From Stichopus chloronotus (lineage: Eukaryota; Echinodermata; Holothuroidea; Aspidochirotida; Stichopodidae): a stretch of DNA of 64,000 nucleotides. The position numbers were made by a program, and so were the translations under genes. Below are positions 50,501-57,593 of this stretch, one piece after another (within the stretch, counting starts at the first letter, position 1; each line of letters begins with the position of its first letter). The stretch is from NCBI GenBank assembly GCA_021234535.1, contig CM037846.1:19485814-19549813 (forward strand), written 5' to 3'. The notes below the pieces were generated by a model. That model made no database searches and was not told the DNA's origin. It saw only the letters and a program-made list of their open reading frames with translations.

Positions 50501-52149
50501 CTATACATTTTGATTAAAAAAGTTAATTAACGAAATGCACATACTTTACAGCTGTTTTACATTTCCTTATAAATTTTACAATCATTGTCAAAGTCACAAA
50601 CTTTTACTTATAACACTACAGTACAGTATGTAGCAGGCAAGTCAACCCCAGCAGACCAGCTGGCCAAAACACCTGTTTGAATCGATAGAGCATTCCCCAT
50701 GAGCAGCGGCACTGACTACGGTGTGTCTAGCCCACGAAAAAGCGGAGTTAATTTCGTAAACATACATACTTGCTCCTGTAGCGCCACAGTATATCACAAC
50801 TCATCGAAGTTCTCTTTTTCTACAAATGCAAGATTGAATTTTAATATTGAAAAAAGGAGAATACATTTATACCTTTCTTTAAACAACATAAACTCTGCAA
50901 CTAACATACAGTCAGCTGTTCTTTCACAGGGAACGAATACGTAAAATTTCTGAGGTGGATAATGTGCCTAACTACAGTATGTCAAAAATATAATTAGAAT
51001 AAATTTATAGAAGACTTTGCACGATCTTTTGTACATTTTTAATGAAAGTCTTTTGGTACATACATTTAAAGCTCAACAATACATGAAATACAGTTTGGTT
51101 TACATGAAATACAGTTTGGTTTACATGAAATACAGTTTGGTTTACATGAAATATACAACATTGCATGAAGTACTTCAGTTTTGAAGCAATATTGAATGAT
51201 TTTTCTTTATCAAAATTTTGTTACCCTGCTGAAGTGGTTTTCAGCCTAACACTAAAATGTTCATTAAATGGATATTAATAAACACGCGGGCAATTCTAAC
51301 AAGGAGTAACCAAAGATCGCGAGGACTTACAACTGCGGTTTATGTCTGAAACAGAAATTCACAGAAATCAGAAAGTAAAAAAAAAAAAACTGGAGGTAAT
51401 CTGAGAAGTGAAAAATGGGATATCCCACTTTGTGAGGCTGAGAATCGGATAAGGGGGCTGTCTACAATTTTCACTCGGAGTTGACAAGTATTTATGATTA
51501 CTATAAAAGAAAGCAAGCAAACAAACAGAAAACAGCACAAGACAACAAAAGACATTTGATATTTTACGATTAGTACAGTACAGTTACAGTAGCTTTTGAT
51601 CATCCATAGTCAAGTCCAACACCAAGTACTCCATTTAAAGCACATTTACTGTGTGTACCTGTTCCACGAAAATATCGATACTATCGATATTATCGGTATT
51701 TTGAAGTCGGTATATAGGCACAGATATTTTTAATTCGGAATACCGACCCACCTTACTGATACCCTTATTGGCGTCACTCGTGGTCACGGGTTCTAAATTC
51801 ATACCATTTTGTCATCTCATACCATGAACTCTCACTTTTAGTACTTCCTCGCAAATTACACACTTACAGGAAAATCATTTACGCCTGATCTCTGTATGTG
51901 ACAGAACGTTTAAGTCATGGATTTAGACTTATGAACAGTCAACGAATATACGTGTAGCCTAGGCAATTGCTTAGAGGCTGCACTTTTAGCTATATTGCTT
52001 AGTCTAAGTTTAACAAACGTTAACTAAAAGAGATAAAGCAGGCATTGGCCTTAGATCTTGCAGAACCATAAATGCCATTTCTCTTTCAATACAACTAGCC
52101 TTGGGTTCAAGGCCTAAGTTAGATGACTTACCACTGCAACCCGTGCCAT
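17385..52149 (-). CDS. CBR1-like: Carbonyl reductase 1-like SDR (NADPH), six-exon gene
   Basis: Cytosolic short-chain dehydrogenase/reductase expected to reduce ketones, aldehydes and quinones with NADPH. Joining the six exons listed separately gives 277 residues, the same length as human CBR1. Visible motifs: cofactor loop TGSNKGIG at residues 8-15, LDI at 61-63, INNAA at 87-91 (NNAG in most relatives), catalytic Asn113, Ser139 (in VVNVCS), Tyr192 and Lys196 (YGFSK), then PGWVQTDM from 226. The insertion between the catalytic Ser and Tyr typical of CBR1 monomers is present (about 50 residues). All five introns are GT-AG and reading phase is kept at each: 9.3, 3.3, 3.8, 0.43 and 17.0 kb. Oddities: the cysteine pair before PGW in human CBR1 is Ala-Asp here, and a Cys precedes the catalytic Ser. 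The large introns contain repeats, including a long antisense transposon-like ORF. No polyadenylation signal was assigned. Confidence 0.92.
17550..21330. other. Intron 5 of CBR1-like, proximal part
   Basis: Mostly unassigned AT-rich DNA. A minus-strand ORF pair at 18126-18528 (CDPTVFLRDQTLYVVLG, NDGGPQVIPKTFHH) in shifting frames looks like decayed coding sequence of unknown family. Confidence 0.35.
21352..21590 (+). mobile_element. 3' end of a CR1/L2-like non-LTR retrotransposon
   Basis: A 43-codon ORF fragment (GDRAFSVAGPREWNNLP through KLKTYLFGTAFH) ends at TAA 21481-21483. This is the stereotyped C-terminus of CR1/L2-group reverse transcriptase ORFs. It is followed by a short 3' UTR and a (TTA)n tail at 21569-21583, typical of the group. 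Only this 3' end is present, as expected from 5' truncation. Confidence 0.85.
21591..22950. other. Unassigned intronic DNA
   Basis: G-run at about 21622-21631. No gene or clear repeat seen. Confidence 0.3.
22955..23230 (+). pseudogene. Fragment of a Cys/His-start element protein (N-terminal domain type)
   Basis: Two frames combine to C-I-I-C-H-T-Q-D followed by HKVEEERKTS, then SFLEAAEKRHDEKLLLHI, DLVALKARHKEVF and a shifted CEELQ. The pattern C-x2-C, H-K, AA..R.D..LL..I...DLVA..A.(Y)H..C resembles, from memory, N-terminal domains of large intronless ORFs recurrent in marine invertebrate genomes, the type whose central and C-terminal parts appear at 30.2-33.8 kb. Frameshifted and short, so a relic. 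Confidence 0.4.
23231..25119. other. Unassigned intronic DNA with a 33-bp duplication
   Basis: Includes the direct duplication at 23631-23696. The rest shows no recognised gene. Confidence 0.3.
23631..23696 (+). repeat. 33-bp tandem duplication
   Basis: TCGGTAGGACTTATCTTATT and following bases repeat once at 33-bp offset with a single visible difference (ctt/cat). Confidence 0.95.
25120..25380. mobile_element. Harbinger-like MITE with TAA target duplication
   Basis: 255 bp (25123-25377) bounded by TAA on both sides. Ends are inverted repeats: GCCCAGGTCACACTAGCA on the left, and on the right the complement of GGCCCGGGTCACACTTGC. Similarity continues ~50 bp inward (gattcaa..cgcaattcaa.tttcaact). 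A three-base TAA duplication and GGGCC-starting ends are typical of PIF/Harbinger elements. Non-coding. Confidence 0.8.
25560..26560 (+). mobile_element. Non-LTR reverse transcriptase fragment (CR1/Jockey group)
   Basis: An ORF of 217 codons (25630-26283) carries the pre-RT linker (ETWKVLNEIIGKSK, CLNDYFSSVGNKLA), the finger (SSPAETDGIS) and RT motif 2 (NYRPISILPAISKVIERV). After a stop and deletion, pieces of the palm follow in other frames: FLDLSKAF (catalytic Asp present) near 26360, then DHYGIRGIALAWFQ and YLSDRKQIV. The YxDD box and downstream thumb are missing. Ends near aaataaactcaaactcaaa at 26558-26575, possibly an abbreviated tail. Confidence 0.85.
26561..30237. other. Intron 5 of CBR1-like, middle part
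   Basis: Contains a partial 145-bp-type unit (26700-26970), a small array (27160-27530), and a YY1-like palindromic stretch near 27735-27775. From 28000 to 30237 no gene was recognised. Confidence 0.35.
27160..27530. repeat. 145-bp family, small degenerate array
   Basis: About 2.5 units: 'acaaggttttcacaatttaaccc', 'ctccaccaaaaacaaaaggcttcttctactcagtatgg' and 'ttgaaatattgtgttt', followed by a short CA-rich end, as in the larger arrays. Confidence 0.7.
30238..33775 (+). pseudogene. Long intronless transposon-like ORF, PIN/FEN1-like core and CXC-like tail, multiply frameshifted
   Basis: About 1,150 codons in one direction, broken by at least six frame changes (near 30785, 31272, 31785, 32415, 32580, 33025, 33160) and intronless. 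Recognisable blocks: ATDNTDFTEDTADGKGTTHG (30637-30696), HILTNEDI region, SIGADHACEQLNR-like segment near 31800, an IDDTGQRLYVDYVAERI block near 32150, HEEADDL (33009-33029), TPDTDVLVLA (33082-33111), FHAFTGADN..GRFSGVGK (about 33171-33226), LRWHLFCKHLAES (33385-33430) and a nine-Cys tail C-x-C-x3-C-x4-C-x-C-x6-C-x3-C-x-C-x3-C (33638-33732). The EADD...DTD...GADN..G.GK order resembles PIN/FEN1-type nucleases; the tail resembles Tesmin/TSO1 CXC. Function and transposon class unknown. Antisense within intron 5 of the reductase. Confidence 0.65.
33835..34360 (+). repeat. Three degenerate ~170-205-bp direct repeats
   Basis: Units begin near 33848, 34021 and 34224 with variants of AAAATCCAAAATGGCCGCCAT, then 'ttaaacatt.a.ttt.agttttc.tatgctat', 'aaatgtataggttt' and 'tattttacagtg'. 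They follow directly on the element ORF and may be its 3' region. Confidence 0.75.
34584..34728 (-). CDS. CBR1-like: CBR1-like exon 5 (catalytic Tyr/Lys)
   Basis: 145 bp. Acceptor gatttgcag/T and donor TTTGCT/gtaagt, separated from exon 4 by only 433 bp. Contains GFPTTAYGFSK, the YxxxK catalytic pair (Tyr192, Lys196), followed by ALSALSRLHD and the strand GIVVFA leading to the PGW loop. Confidence 0.94.
35162..35287 (-). CDS. CBR1-like: CBR1-like exon 4 (catalytic Ser)
   Basis: 126 bp. Acceptor ttatacag/G, donor ATCAA/gtaagt. Encodes VVNVCSF with catalytic Ser139 as the residue after the Cys, then the CBR-specific insertion (ALKDQFRNVSSEEELNSIV) found in the monomeric enzymes. It ends two bases into a codon. 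Confidence 0.93.
35930..36480. repeat. 145-bp family, degenerate array
   Basis: About four weak units around 'cctttgacctccatgaaaa', 'agggatcacctactcacaaagg' and 'cttgagataacatgtt'. No perfect DR1. Confidence 0.6.
36510..37060 (-). mobile_element. DIRS-like retrotransposon RNase H fragment
   Basis: Read from 37060 downward, with frame changes: LITTDASQLG, then VVVGVWSRTQGALYINIL, VTVRSDNSTTVAYINRHGG (frames split), LRITLQAAYLQSQQNL with a former ADxLSRG-like end (now GDPLSWG), then VDMFASLAVEHLPIFVSWC. This arrangement (INxLEL.., SDNSTTVAYINRxGG, L..ALSR, then FA....LP.FVSW) is typical of the RNase H and connection region of DIRS/Ngaro tyrosine-recombinase retrotransposons. Neither RT core nor recombinase is identifiable nearby. 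Confidence 0.75.
37061..39133. other. Intron 3 of CBR1-like, unassigned
   Basis: The first 500 bp may be more of the DIRS-like element (terminal region). ORFs at 37435-37755 are not recognised. The rest shows nothing definite. Confidence 0.3.
39134..39246 (-). CDS. CBR1-like: CBR1-like exon 3
   Basis: 113 bp, 37 codons plus two bases (phase 2). Acceptor ccttgcag/GCA and donor CAAG/gtaaga. Encodes the TTPFAEQAKVT helix, the catalytic Asn113 in QVNYFDT, and LSPLLRPHA, matching the LLPLIKP region of the family. The split arginine codon is completed by the first base of exon 4. Confidence 0.93.
39247..42542. other. Intron 2 of CBR1-like
   Basis: Contains an end-like fragment of the GTGATTCCTTGCC family (40356-40380) and, at 39656-39690, acagtaaaacgctgtttatc, which resembles pogo/Tigger-type terminal repeats. 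The matching right end was not found. Otherwise unassigned. Confidence 0.35.
42543..42809 (-). CDS. CBR1-like: CBR1-like exon 2 (cofactor-binding half)
   Basis: 267 bp, 89 codons, phase 0 to phase 0. Acceptor cttcaatag/GTT and donor AAG/gtaaat. Carries the TGxxxGIG loop, an arginine after the second strand (VTARN, fitting NADPH preference), the RFHQLDISD segment and GGLDILINNAA. It ends at the same place as the conserved AFK segment of vertebrate CBR1. Confidence 0.95.
43370..44610. repeat. 145-bp family, array B (about seven units)
   Basis: Successive units with 'gtttgacctatggtgacctcagatgaactttgacctcc', 'aaaaacaatagggatcat', 'cacacacaaagtatgagatcag' and 'gtaaacaaggttttcacag'. A CA-rich end follows at 44575-44605. 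One perfect DR1 (43764-43776). In intron 1 of the reductase. Confidence 0.9.
43764..43776 (-). promoter_or_regulatory. Perfect DR1 motif in array B
   Basis: Same exact 13-bp DR1 in a 145-bp unit located inside intron 1 of the CBR1-like gene. Confidence 0.4.
44960..45345. repeat. Degenerate repeats with 'tctcacttttgtaacataaaatctgtagagag'
   Basis: Three loosely related segments ending in 'ttttgtacaatagcccat', 'ttttataaaatggcccat' and 'tttcacaacagcctat'. Preceded by 'gtggttccttgcac', which recalls the terminal repeat of the 145-bp family. Confidence 0.45.
46067..46079 (-). promoter_or_regulatory. Perfect DR1 motif in array C (first)
   Basis: Exact AGGTCAAAGGTCA on the minus strand in a ~150-bp unit variant. 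A second exact copy is one unit later at 46212-46224. Confidence 0.4.
46212..46224 (-). promoter_or_regulatory. Perfect DR1 motif in array C (second)
   Basis: Exact AGGTCAAAGGTCA on the minus strand, one repeat unit after the copy at 46067. Confidence 0.4.
47108..47275. repeat. CAAGTCA-rich simple repeat
   Basis: More than a dozen CAAGTCA/AAGTCA words at irregular spacing, turning to the reverse complement (TGACTTGACTG) at about 47230. Confidence 0.85.
47440..47500 (+). tRNA. tRNA-like pseudogene / SINE head
   Basis: 61 bases that fold at the ends: GGGATA pairs with TATCCC. Contains GGTTCGAACC, matching the Pol III B box/T-loop, and is followed directly by TTTTC. It is 10 or more bases shorter than a real tRNA, the T-stem is imperfect and no clear A box or anticodon arm can be drawn, so it is a relic at best. 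Confidence 0.3.
48283..49810. mobile_element. GTGATTCCTTGCC-family element (copy with internal gag remnant)
   Basis: Left end GGCTTTGTGATTCCTTGC (48285) and right end GGCAAGGAATCAAAAAC (49795-49811) are inverted. The left end is followed by the same 'tggttctattacaacaaacatgaatta' block seen at 12672, and the right by 145-bp-type sequence and CA repeats (49590-49760). Its middle is occupied by the gag-like ORFs described separately. Confidence 0.7.
48520..49033 (-). mobile_element. BEL/Pao-like gag fragment, broken
   Basis: From an ATG at 49033, frames joined by shifts give a charged, coiled-coil-like stretch (EIIAESIKENLQKAERHFD, DLAGLLSDEAFEQAE) and then EIPPYDGDPRTFWSFMKNFE followed by a helix containing YLIQLTTGKT, matching the DUF1759 region of BEL/Pao Gag (P.y.GDp..f..F...F; LiqLt.GkA). 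No protease, RT or integrase is near. At least two frameshifts. Confidence 0.6.
49811..52131. other. Intron 1 of CBR1-like near exon 1
   Basis: Unassigned apart from the 21-bp tandem repeat at 51081. Confidence 0.3.
51081..51155 (+). repeat. 21-bp tandem repeat, about 3.5 units
   Basis: ACATGAAATACAGTTTGGTT plus one base recurs at 51081, 51102, 51123 and, partially, 51144, with no mismatches in the full units. Confidence 0.97.
52132..52149 (-). CDS. CBR1-like: CBR1-like exon 1 (start codon, six codons)
   Basis: Encodes MARVAV, the first strand of the Rossmann fold, ending in phase 0 at donor GTG/gtaagt. The ATG is chosen because it is the only start giving a CBR1-length N-terminus in frame with exon 2, which begins V-T-G. 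The exon is too short for ORF scans. The 9.3-kb gap to exon 2 makes this the least secure junction, though residue pattern, phase and donor all fit. Confidence 0.8.
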
Positions 52150-53000
52150 CCTTGTTACTGATAGTAAAAAATATGTTTCTCAGCTCACTATCTTGACTGT
52201 TGCGTTTTCTGCGTTTTGGAACAGGGAACTGGAAGCATACCCTTGAAACGACCAGTGTGCGTTGGAGTGGAGAATGGTTGTTGAGCTAGCTACCTGCCTG
52301 CAAATATGTGCAATGCCTTGTTCAGTTGTTGTTTCTTTTATGCTTTCCTTAGTCTTATGCTTTCCTTAGTCTTACCTACAGGAAGTCTGATCTCCTGCAT
52401 TCACCAGCATGACTAAGCTAATTTTTTGAGCTGTCTGCTTACAGAGCCCAGCCCTCGCGGTCTTGGGTAGTATATATCACATGTGCCACGCGTGCTTGCT
52501 TTTGTGCTGAGCCGCACACTTGCGGTTATACTTTGTTATTTAAATAACAGCTCCCTGGTGAGGATCCTCAGCTCAAATTAGATTTCAGTCAGGTGATCAT
52601 TTATTATGTAATAGAAAAAGCACGGTCAATTTTAGCGGAGAGTAACTGGCGGAAGAACACACAAAAGAAGGGTAGATCAACAGTGTTTTGTAGTCTGTAG
52701 CATAAGGCGCTATACTGTCTTTGGTCTGTAGGCCTACCGGGATCCCGGAGAGTTTGTTCAGCTGAAAAAGTGCAAAAGGTTTGACGATGCAAACATGTAG
52801 GTCGGGCCAAAGAAGGGTTCCTACATAGAGAGGGTTGCGACATGCCCTGTTCAAAAAATTTCCAGTCACGTGACATATGGAGCCATTTTGCCTCCAACTA
52901 CCAAATAGCTACTTCGTCTCGTAACTACTACCGTTACGTTGTCATAGTCACAAGCGATAACGGTGACTAGCGTTCCGTCCTTGACATCGGACCAAAATTC
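52150..53000. other. Presumed 5' flank/promoter side of the CBR1-like gene
   Basis: No ORF is recognisable. No TATA box is placed credibly relative to the ATG. The interval contains the ARE-like site and otherwise unassigned sequence. A further untranslated exon could lie here. Confidence 0.3.
52410..52418 (+). promoter_or_regulatory. Candidate antioxidant-response core upstream of CBR1-like
   Basis: The sequence TGACTAAGC fits the TGACnnnGC core bound by CNC-bZIP/small Maf factors and lies about 260 bp upstream of the predicted start codon. Carbonyl reductases are known stress-inducible genes. A 9-bp degenerate match is weak evidence alone. Confidence 0.25.
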
Positions 53001-53034
53001 ATTTCAAACAGATGTCAAACTGGTACTTTGGTGT

Positions 53035-53210
53035 GGGGACATCCCTTTGTTCCGACATCTCTGTGTTTCGACAGTCCTGTATTCCGACGTCTCTATGTTT
53101 CGACAGCCCTGTATTCCGACGTCTCTGTATTCCGACAACCCTATATTTTGACGTTTCAATATTCCGACATCTCTATGTTTCGACGTCTCTATATTCCGAC
53201 AAAAGTTTAC
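53035..53210 (+). repeat. Tandem ~16-bp TCCGACGTCTCTATGTT repeats
   Basis: About ten consecutive 15-17-bp units alternating TCCGAC[A/G]TCTCT[A/G]T[G/A]TT and TCGACAG[T/C]CCTGTAT. ORFs across it in several frames have a matching ~11-residue period and are artefacts. Confidence 0.9.
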
Positions 53211-53535
53211 TTTGGCGCCGAAGAAAATGTATTTGGGCGTCGGGCAAAGTATTTTAATCGGCGCCATAATACATTTTCGGGGCTGCGCCAAAGTACCCTT
53301 TTCATCGGCGGCAATGTTCATTTTAAAGGTGCCGAAGTACAATTTTTGGGTGGCGCCAAAGTACACTTCTTATCGGCGCCAAAGTAAATCATTGCCGAAG
53401 CATAAAGATGTCGGAACATAGAGAAGTCGGTATATTAAGTTAATATATTCCGACGTCTCTATGTTCGGACAAAAAATGTACTTTGGTGCCGATTTGTCGG
53501 AACATAGAGATGTCGGAACATAGAGATGTAACCCT
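53205..53535. repeat. GGCGCC-palindrome cluster and inverted return of the 16-bp repeat
   Basis: TTTGGCGC/GCGCCAAA occurs at 53211-53218, 53285-53292, 53353-53360 and 53376-53383. From 53407 the 16-bp repeat returns mostly inverted (GTCGGAACATAGAGA). The pair 53447-53465 and 53504-53522 can fold into a hairpin. Confidence 0.85.
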
Positions 53536-53559
53536 TTGGTGTGCATTGGCTGTAGCAAA

Positions 53560-56520
53560 CATTAGTACGAAATTGTGCAAAATATTAAGAATGCCCAGAA
53601 ATAAGACGCGAGAAAGATATGGGAGGAAAAGTCTACCGAAACTCTTGGACACCGAGGCCGTCATCCGGTTACTTAGGCCAACAGCCTTATAATGTTATGT
53701 CTACGAGGTGAGATTAACATTACTAGCTAGGCGTAGACTAACATTAATTCCTTAATGATTAATGTTAATAAATTTGGTACTGTAGTGTTGTTTGTTTATG
53801 CGACTGTAACTTAGGCCTCACCCAGTATATAGGTTACGTACTGTAGCTATGAGTATTGACAGGGAATAAAGTGATGATAAGGGGAACTTGGTGAATTTGT
53901 TGTTCAATACATAGGCCTCAATTCTAAGAACTTGCAGATTCTTTGATAGGCAAAGAAAAGAGAGATTTGCAGAATCTAGACAGACTTGTTGAAATCCATA
54001 CCAGTTTTTTTTTATTTCTGGTGAAAGACGTAAATGCAATTTGGGCATGTGCTTCTGTGTATACATTTGAAACGTATAGTGAAGCAGTATATGATAATTT
54101 ATTTACATGATTTACATTTTTTCATGGTAGGGTGACCTGTCACACTTAATAGGGCTTTTTCATTCATCACTTAAAATAAAGTAACATTTGAAGAACTTTC
54201 ATTTCAACGACTGTAGACCGCAATCATAAAATTCTTCACTGTGCCTTTTTCATTTATTCGTTGTTGGTAAGGTCATGTACTCCAAACTTTCCACTTCCCC
54301 TTTCTTTTCAGTTGAAGATGGGTAGAAGGAAAAGGTTTGGATTCTGAAGAAACGTTTTTCAGAGTGAAGAAACTGATGAATTGGGAAACTGGAGCTACTA
54401 AAAGCTAAGAAATTAGAATCAACACATTTACACATATATCGCATGCCAAATGAGATCGGTTGAAGGCCAGTCTGAAGAAAATCCGGAGAGAACTTCAATT
54501 TTTAGAGAGGAAGAAACTGCCAATCAGTGTATGCATGCTCTTCCACATGTTGATGAAACCAGCCTAATGGTATTGTAATTGGGGGCAAAAGAGCTTTATG
54601 TTAATCAAATAAAAAACATTGAGAAGGTCCGTCAGCTGATATTTTCCTGTCACAACTAGTACTGCATCTGGCTTATACTGCCTTCACTTGTATACATAGT
54701 GTCGAATGGAAAACGTCTTTCCAAGGCTGGTATCCTGCATCAAGTATAAATGAAAATTATGACTGAACAAGGAAAGGTTTATTGTGTGACATTGTAGATG
54801 TTTCGATTTTCATTTCTATAAAACAAATGCAATGGAAATAGATTGATTATCATGAAAATTATCTTGAAAGAGATGACAAATACAGACAAAGTATAGATTT
54901 AAAGATTCTGTTTTCTATTCTCTTTCTCTGCCATGGTTACTGAGGGTTCAAAAATGTCTGTGTTCATAGGTTGGCAAAACAGATGAAATTGTTTGGTATT
55001 ACCCTAAGAATTATCCAGTTTTCAAGTAATTCTTTGTTTTTCATGTAACAACCCTCAATACCATTTGTAATGTCCATCTGTGCTTTTGCATTATGTTCTT
55101 CCCTTGTACCTTGCATCTAACATACTCTGTCAAAGGCCTACTAATGCAATTTCTCACAGTGGAGCATTCTTGCTGCATATCCATTACATTTTGCTTATTT
55201 AAGTATAAATAATTCCTATTTACACTTGAAGATTTTTGTTTTCAAAAATATGTTTCCAGTTAAAGGCTGTATTGCATCACCCTAAGCTATATTTTTACCT
55301 CCCTGAAAGGAAAATTCTCAACTGGTTCTAAGTTACAGTACTCGTAGATTGCCAGCAAATTCGAAAGATGCAGAGCAGCTCGTATTACACAGCGTACACA
55401 GGGATCCATTGTTTTGATTACACATGTGGAGGAATGTAAGACAGGCTGAGGGAGGGACTAGAGGTAGGTGGTTGGGAGAATTGAAACTGTCTGGGGTGAT
55501 GCATTACAGCCTTTAACGCAATATTGCATCCCCAGCCATGTCACGACTAAGTAAAATCCAGTCCACCTCCTCCTAATTTGTAAAGTTGGACAAAGAGTTC
55601 TACTCTCTCTTTTTTTATGATGGGTATTCCAATTGCTTAAAGGAAAGGGAAAAAAGAACAAAAAACAGCGCTGATGACTTGTGTTAACCAACTCCAACGA
55701 TCTGAATTTTTTTTTTTTAGCAAGACCATGCTGGGGTTATAGGAATTTCTGGTTATGTGTTTTTAGATTGGCCATTTGAGAGGGGCATAGGGTGCGATAT
55801 GTTAGGTTGTATGTAGTATATGTACGCTAGTAACCTTTATAGCTATGCTGCTCCTTTGTTATTTGTGTGTTGTAGACATGTCAGAATCCTAGGGTGGGGG
55901 AGGGGTAGAAGAAAGGGCCAGGCCCAGTAGCACATGTGATATGTCAATAGTTTTCACCCCAAAATTCTGGGGATGCAAAACAAACAGGGGGCATTAATAA
56001 TATGGCAACTCAAACATATCATCCCGCTTTTTCAGCATCTATTGGTCTATTAACCCCTTCCCCCAAGGACCCCTTTCTCGACCCCAGTCAACCGCCCCCC
56101 CCCCCCCCCCCAGCGACGCCAAAGACGCAGTATGGAAATTTATATACCAGGGCAGTCTTATATAACATATTGAGAACTAAGTTTGGTTTAACATTTATTG
56201 GACCCAATTCAAATCGTATGTGAAGTCTGACATGATTGTCCCAGTCCGTCCCCTTTATCACCCCAGTCTCCCTTGATCACCCCAGTCTTCCTTTTCCAAC
56301 CACTAAATGATCCTTTGAAATACTTATTGATTCTTTATGAGACATAATTACCAGTAAAATCGCAGTTTTACATGATTACTTTCAGTGAGTAAGTTCAGAT
56401 CATGTATCACCGTTTGACTAACCTACATGCACGTACGTACAATGCTCTCGCAGTTGGAGGCAAAATGACGTCAAATAACAAGTTGTGGCAACCCTCTCTC
56501 TATAAAGGAACCCTAGGCCA
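53560..56520. other. Unassigned AT-rich DNA upstream of the CBR1-like gene
   Basis: A short basic ORF near 53590-53692 (MPRNKTRERYGRKS) is not assigned. C-run at 56095-56111. No other feature recognised. Confidence 0.3.
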
Positions 56521-57593
56521 AAGGAGTCAAGGAATGGGATTGCTGCCAGGGCATATCCTGTACATTTGCCCTGGAGGGCCCAAACATGAGGGTAAAAAAT
56601 ATGCATTTGTTCAGCTGAAAATGTACATAGATAAATTTAACTGGAAAATGCCCACTAGGACACACTGCATGATAGTCAACATGGACGTGACAGCAATTGT
56701 ATCCTGTACATGGGCCAAAGCAGCAGCCCCAAAGCGGCCATGGCCCATAACGACTTTCGTCAACTGAGAAGGTACATGGATAATTCTTTCTGTATTCAAA
56801 GAGTTCATCTCAGGGATCATAAAAATACCAATGACAGCAACTTTATCTTTACATGGGCACAGACAGTAGTCAAATAGGGGCCCATGGCCCATAACGATTT
56901 TCTTCAGCTGGAAAGGTACATGGGTAATTCTTTTCGCATTTGAAAGAGTACATCTTAATGATCACAAAAATACTAATAACAGCAACTTTATTCTGTGCAG
57001 GCGCAGACAGCAGCCCATGACCCACCGGACTTTCTTCAGCAGAAAAGGTACATGGATAATTCATTTTTGTATTTGATAAACTACCTCTCAGGAATCACAA
57101 TAATACCAGTGACAGCAAGTTTATCCAGTACATGGGCCCAGGCAGGTGTTATATAGAACAACAAACTCCGTAATTGCAACAAAACGTGTGTGATTCAGTA
57201 TTACAGGGGGTTAGAGAAAAGTTTTATTCTACATTCAGGTCTCTACTGGTTTTTAAGTTCGTTTGCTTAAGGTTTTGGGGTCTTCTATCTGTTGATATCA
57301 AGTCACAGGCAATATGTCGTCTACTTGAGAACAGGCTGGGATAGAGAACTCGGAAAATGCATAAGGAATAGATGGTTTAGAACACTTTTTTTTTTGCATG
57401 GTTTGAAAAGAATTACAGAATATGTCACACAATGAGACCGATACCATGCGTGTCTTTCTTCACCTTCAGTTCGATTCATATATTTTAATCATCTTTGTAT
57501 TCCCCATCATATCAGTTCTGATATTATATCAAATCGTCAGAAGCACAGAGCCGACACAAGCTTACCCTTTTGGCATTTTCCTTTTATTCTTTT

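Noticed and set aside
53004..53387. Several ~120-residue ORFs with periodic sequence
   Set aside because: All frames on both strands are open because the DNA is a short tandem repeat.
56402..57064. ORFs up to 121 residues in the foldback arm
   Set aside because: Subrepeats yield similar peptides on both strands; no start context or family match.
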